Positions 62,280-64,000 of a stretch of DNA of 64,000 nucleotides are shown here, one piece after another (the first letter of the stretch is position 1; each line of letters opens with the position of its first letter). This DNA is from DASXMT01 sp035569695 (GTDB lineage: Bacteria; Actinomycetota; Acidimicrobiia; Acidimicrobiales; RAAP-2): contig DATMMO010000182.1 of the NCBI GenBank assembly GCA_035569695.1, forward strand, positions 1 through 64,000, read 5' to 3'. A program made the translations under genes and the position numbers. Under the pieces are notes generated by a model. That model was given only the letters and a program-made list of their open reading frames with translations, made no database searches and was not told the DNA's origin.

Positions 62280-63473
62280 ATGGCAACCGCAACATCCGAC
62301 ATCTATTACGACCCCTACGACTTCGAGATCGACGCCGATCCCTACCGCGTCTGGAAGCGGCTCCGGGACGAGGCGCCCCTGTACTACAACGAGAAGTACG
62401 ACTTCTACGCCCTCAGTCGCTTCGACGACGTGGAGCGTGGCCTCTCCGATTGGCAGACCTACAGCTCGGCCGAGGGATCCGTTCTCGAGGTGATCAAGGC
62501 CAAGATGGAGATGCCGCCGGGGCTCTTCATCTTCGAGGACCCTCCCCAGCACGACCTGCACCGGGGTCTGCTCAGCCGGGTGTTCACCCCCCGGCGCCTG
62601 GCCTCGATCGAACCCCAGGTCAGGGAGTTCTGCGCTCGCAGCTTGGACCCGCTCGTCGGCTCGCCCGGGTTCGATTTCATCAAGGACCTCGGCGCCCAGA
62701 TGCCCATGCGGACGATCGGCATGCTCCTGGGCATCCCCGAAGACGACCAGGAGGCCATCCGCGACCGGCTCGACGACGGCCTCAGGCTCGAGGACGGCGT
62801 GATGCCGGAATCGGCGGTGAGCGGTGGCATGGGGATGGAGTTCGCCGAGTACATCGACTGGCGAGCCGACCACCCCTCCGACGATCTGATGACCGAGCTC
62901 TTGCAGGCCGAGTTCACCGACGAGGACGGGTCCACCCGGACCCTGACCCGGGATGAGATCCTCGGCTACATCGGCCTGCTGGCCGGAGCCGGAAACGAGA
63001 CCACCACCCGGCTCATCGGCTGGACGGGCAAGCTCCTGGCCGAACACCCCGATCAGCGCGACGAGCTGGTGGCCAACCCGGACCTCATTCCCAACGCCAT
63101 CGAGGAGATCCTCCGCTTCGAGCCGCCCTCCCCCGTCCAGGCCCGGCTGGTCACCGCCGATGCCGAGTGGCACGGCCAGACCGTGCCCGGTGGAAGCATC
63201 GTCCTCTTGCTCAACGCCTCGGCCAACCGCGATGAACGCAGGTACGAGGATCCCGATCGCCTCGACATCCACCGAGAGAGCGGGCGGCACCTGACCTTCG
63301 GCTACGGCATCCACTTCTGCCTCGGGGCCCATCTGGCCCGAATGGAGGGACGGGTCGCCCTCGAAGAGGTGCTGAAGCGCTTCCCCCACTGGGAGATCGA
63401 CTGGGACAACGCCGTCCAGGCCCGGACATCGACGGTGCGAGGTTGGGACACCCTGCCCGTCCTCACCTCATGA
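62280..63473 (+). CDS. cytochrome P450
   Basis: A 397-residue class I P450. FGYGIHFCLGAHLAR places the heme Cys near 347. The I-helix reads IGLLAGAGNETTTRLIGW, and EEILRFEPPSP holds ExxR. The N-terminal YYDPYDFEIDADPYRVWKRLRDEAPLYYN is typical of the CYP125/CYP142/CYP107-like soluble enzymes. GGGGAGG lies 4 nt before ATG 62280, so ATG 62262 was rejected. A Baeyer-Villiger-like monooxygenase follows after 46 nt. Substrate not deducible; ring or side-chain hydroxylation is plausible. Confidence 0.94.
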   Translation: MATATSDIYYDPYDFEIDADPYRVWKRLRDEAPLYYNEKYDFYALSRFDDVERGLSDWQTYSSAEGSVLEVIKAKMEMPPGLFIFEDPPQHDLHRGLLSRVFTPRRLASIEPQVREFCARSLDPLVGSPGFDFIKDLGAQMPMRTIGMLLGIPEDDQEAIRDRLDDGLRLEDGVMPESAVSGGMGMEFAEYIDWRADHPSDDLMTELLQAEFTDEDGSTRTLTRDEILGYIGLLAGAGNETTTRLIGWTGKLLAEHPDQRDELVANPDLIPNAIEEILRFEPPSPVQARLVTADAEWHGQTVPGGSIVLLLNASANRDERRYEDPDRLDIHRESGRHLTFGYGIHFCLGAHLARMEGRVALEEVLKRFPHWEIDWDNAVQARTSTVRGWDTLPVLTS

Positions 63474-63519
63474 ACGGCGATCCCCCGACCCCCTCCGAGC
63501 CTGGCCCGGACCAGCAGCG

Positions 63520-64000
63520 GTGAACCCCACGGCCACCGGGCTGTTCGGTCCGACCGGGACACCACGGGTGGCCATCATCGGCGCCGGGTTCGGTGGGATC
63601 GGTGCCGGCGTGAAGTTGAAGCAAGCGGGCCTCGACGCCTTCATCATCTACGAGGAATCCCTCGGGGTGGGCGGTACCTGGTGGGACAACACCTACCCGG
63701 GCGCCGAGGTCGATGTGCACTCGAACCTCTATTCCTATTCGTTCAAGTCCCAGGCCTGGACCCGTACCCATGCCGGGCAAGCCGAACTACAGCAGTACCT
63801 GGAGGACACCGTCGACGAGTACGGCCTCCGACCCCACCTCCAGCTCGGCACTGCCGTCCGGTCAGCCACCTGGGACGGGGAGCGCCACGTTTGGCACGTG
63901 GTCCTCGACACCGGATCCACCCACGACTTCCATGCGGTGATCAGTGCCGTCGGGTTCCTCAACGTTCCCCGCTATCCGGACTGGCCCGGCCTGGACAGCT
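63520..64000 (+). CDS. flavin-containing (Baeyer-Villiger-like) monooxygenase, 3' end outside window
   Basis: The first 160 residues of an FAD/NADPH monooxygenase. VAIIGAGFGGIGAGVKLK binds FAD, and GVGGTWWDNTYPGAEVDVHS is the diagnostic G-G-T-W-x-x-N-x-Y-P-G block, followed by ELQQYLEDTVDEYGLRPHL and ISAVGFLNVPRYPDWPGL. The full protein is usually 450-550 residues, and the BVMO fingerprint FxGxxxHTxxWP lies beyond the window edge. GTG 63520 is the only start near the FAD motif. With the P450 it forms an oxygenase pair; conversion of a ketone to an ester or lactone is inferred. Confidence 0.88.
   Translation, partial: MNPTATGLFGPTGTPRVAIIGAGFGGIGAGVKLKQAGLDAFIIYEESLGVGGTWWDNTYPGAEVDVHSNLYSYSFKSQAWTRTHAGQAELQQYLEDTVDEYGLRPHLQLGTAVRSATWDGERHVWHVVLDTGSTHDFHAVISAVGFLNVPRYPDWPGLDS

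Overview
The window is high-GC DNA with many GTG starts, ATGA/GTGA stop-start overlaps and short intergenic gaps. Its gene content points to a free-living actinobacterium, most likely of the Acidimicrobiia or a close relative: F420-type LLM and PPOX flavoproteins, a mycofactocin-type SDR beside an NDMA-type alcohol dehydrogenase, P450s with single-cluster ferredoxins, TetR/PadR/LAL regulators, and many SDRs and acyl-CoA enzymes. The taxonomic call is inference; there is no rRNA or other phylogenetic marker except gltX.

Region 1 (1-8.5 kb): end of a STAS-domain protein, an aldo/keto reductase, a PadR regulator overlapping a membrane protein, a stand-alone diadenylate cyclase-domain protein, a nucleoside phosphorylase-like protein, and a group of three SDRs with a GNAT acetyltransferase and an APH-like phosphotransferase.

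Region 2 (8.5-13 kb) is the most striking part. A large LAL-type LuxR ATPase is flanked by two genes encoding the same small beta-rich domain (once and twice) and by a small secreted protein. A perfect 7-5-7 inverted repeat (ATGAGTA-N5-TACTCAT) occurs at 9479 and 12867, and a degenerate copy at 9057, each just upstream of one of these genes. It looks like an undescribed local regulon.

Region 3 (13-25 kb) is more accessory: DUF4239 and DUF2254 membrane proteins, a broken esterase fused to an IS21 istB remnant, an orphan secreted protein, cydB with a frameshifted cydA behind a YdeP-like molybdopterin oxidoreductase, a long gene-free gap, and a secreted protein with near-identical 126-bp repeats.

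Region 4 (25-34 kb) is housekeeping-like: tRNA-Glu(CTC) and tRNA-Gln(CTG) next to a DUF218 protein, gltX and a ferredoxin; then fructosamine kinase, SDR, low-molecular-weight phosphatase and ABC1 kinase genes; then a Tat-exported phospholipase C-like enzyme with a two-domain PPOX protein.

Region 5 (34-64 kb) is a long catabolic region. It holds PPOX/F420-type proteins, SDRs, LLM monooxygenases, VOC and SnoaL proteins, two family IV esterases, enoyl-CoA hydratases, a nitroreductase and the remains of another, an extracellular solute-binding protein, hydantoinase A/B genes behind a P450, a ferredoxin/VOC/two acyl-CoA dehydrogenase operon, two paralogous TetR regulators, an NDMA-type alcohol dehydrogenase, an epoxide hydrolase, a second P450 and the start of a Baeyer-Villiger-like monooxygenase. 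The set fits oxidation of a hydrophobic, possibly cyclic or terpenoid/steroid-like, carbon source followed by CoA-dependent breakdown; the actual substrate cannot be read from the sequence. A shared 14-bp inverted repeat upstream of both P450 genes suggests common control.
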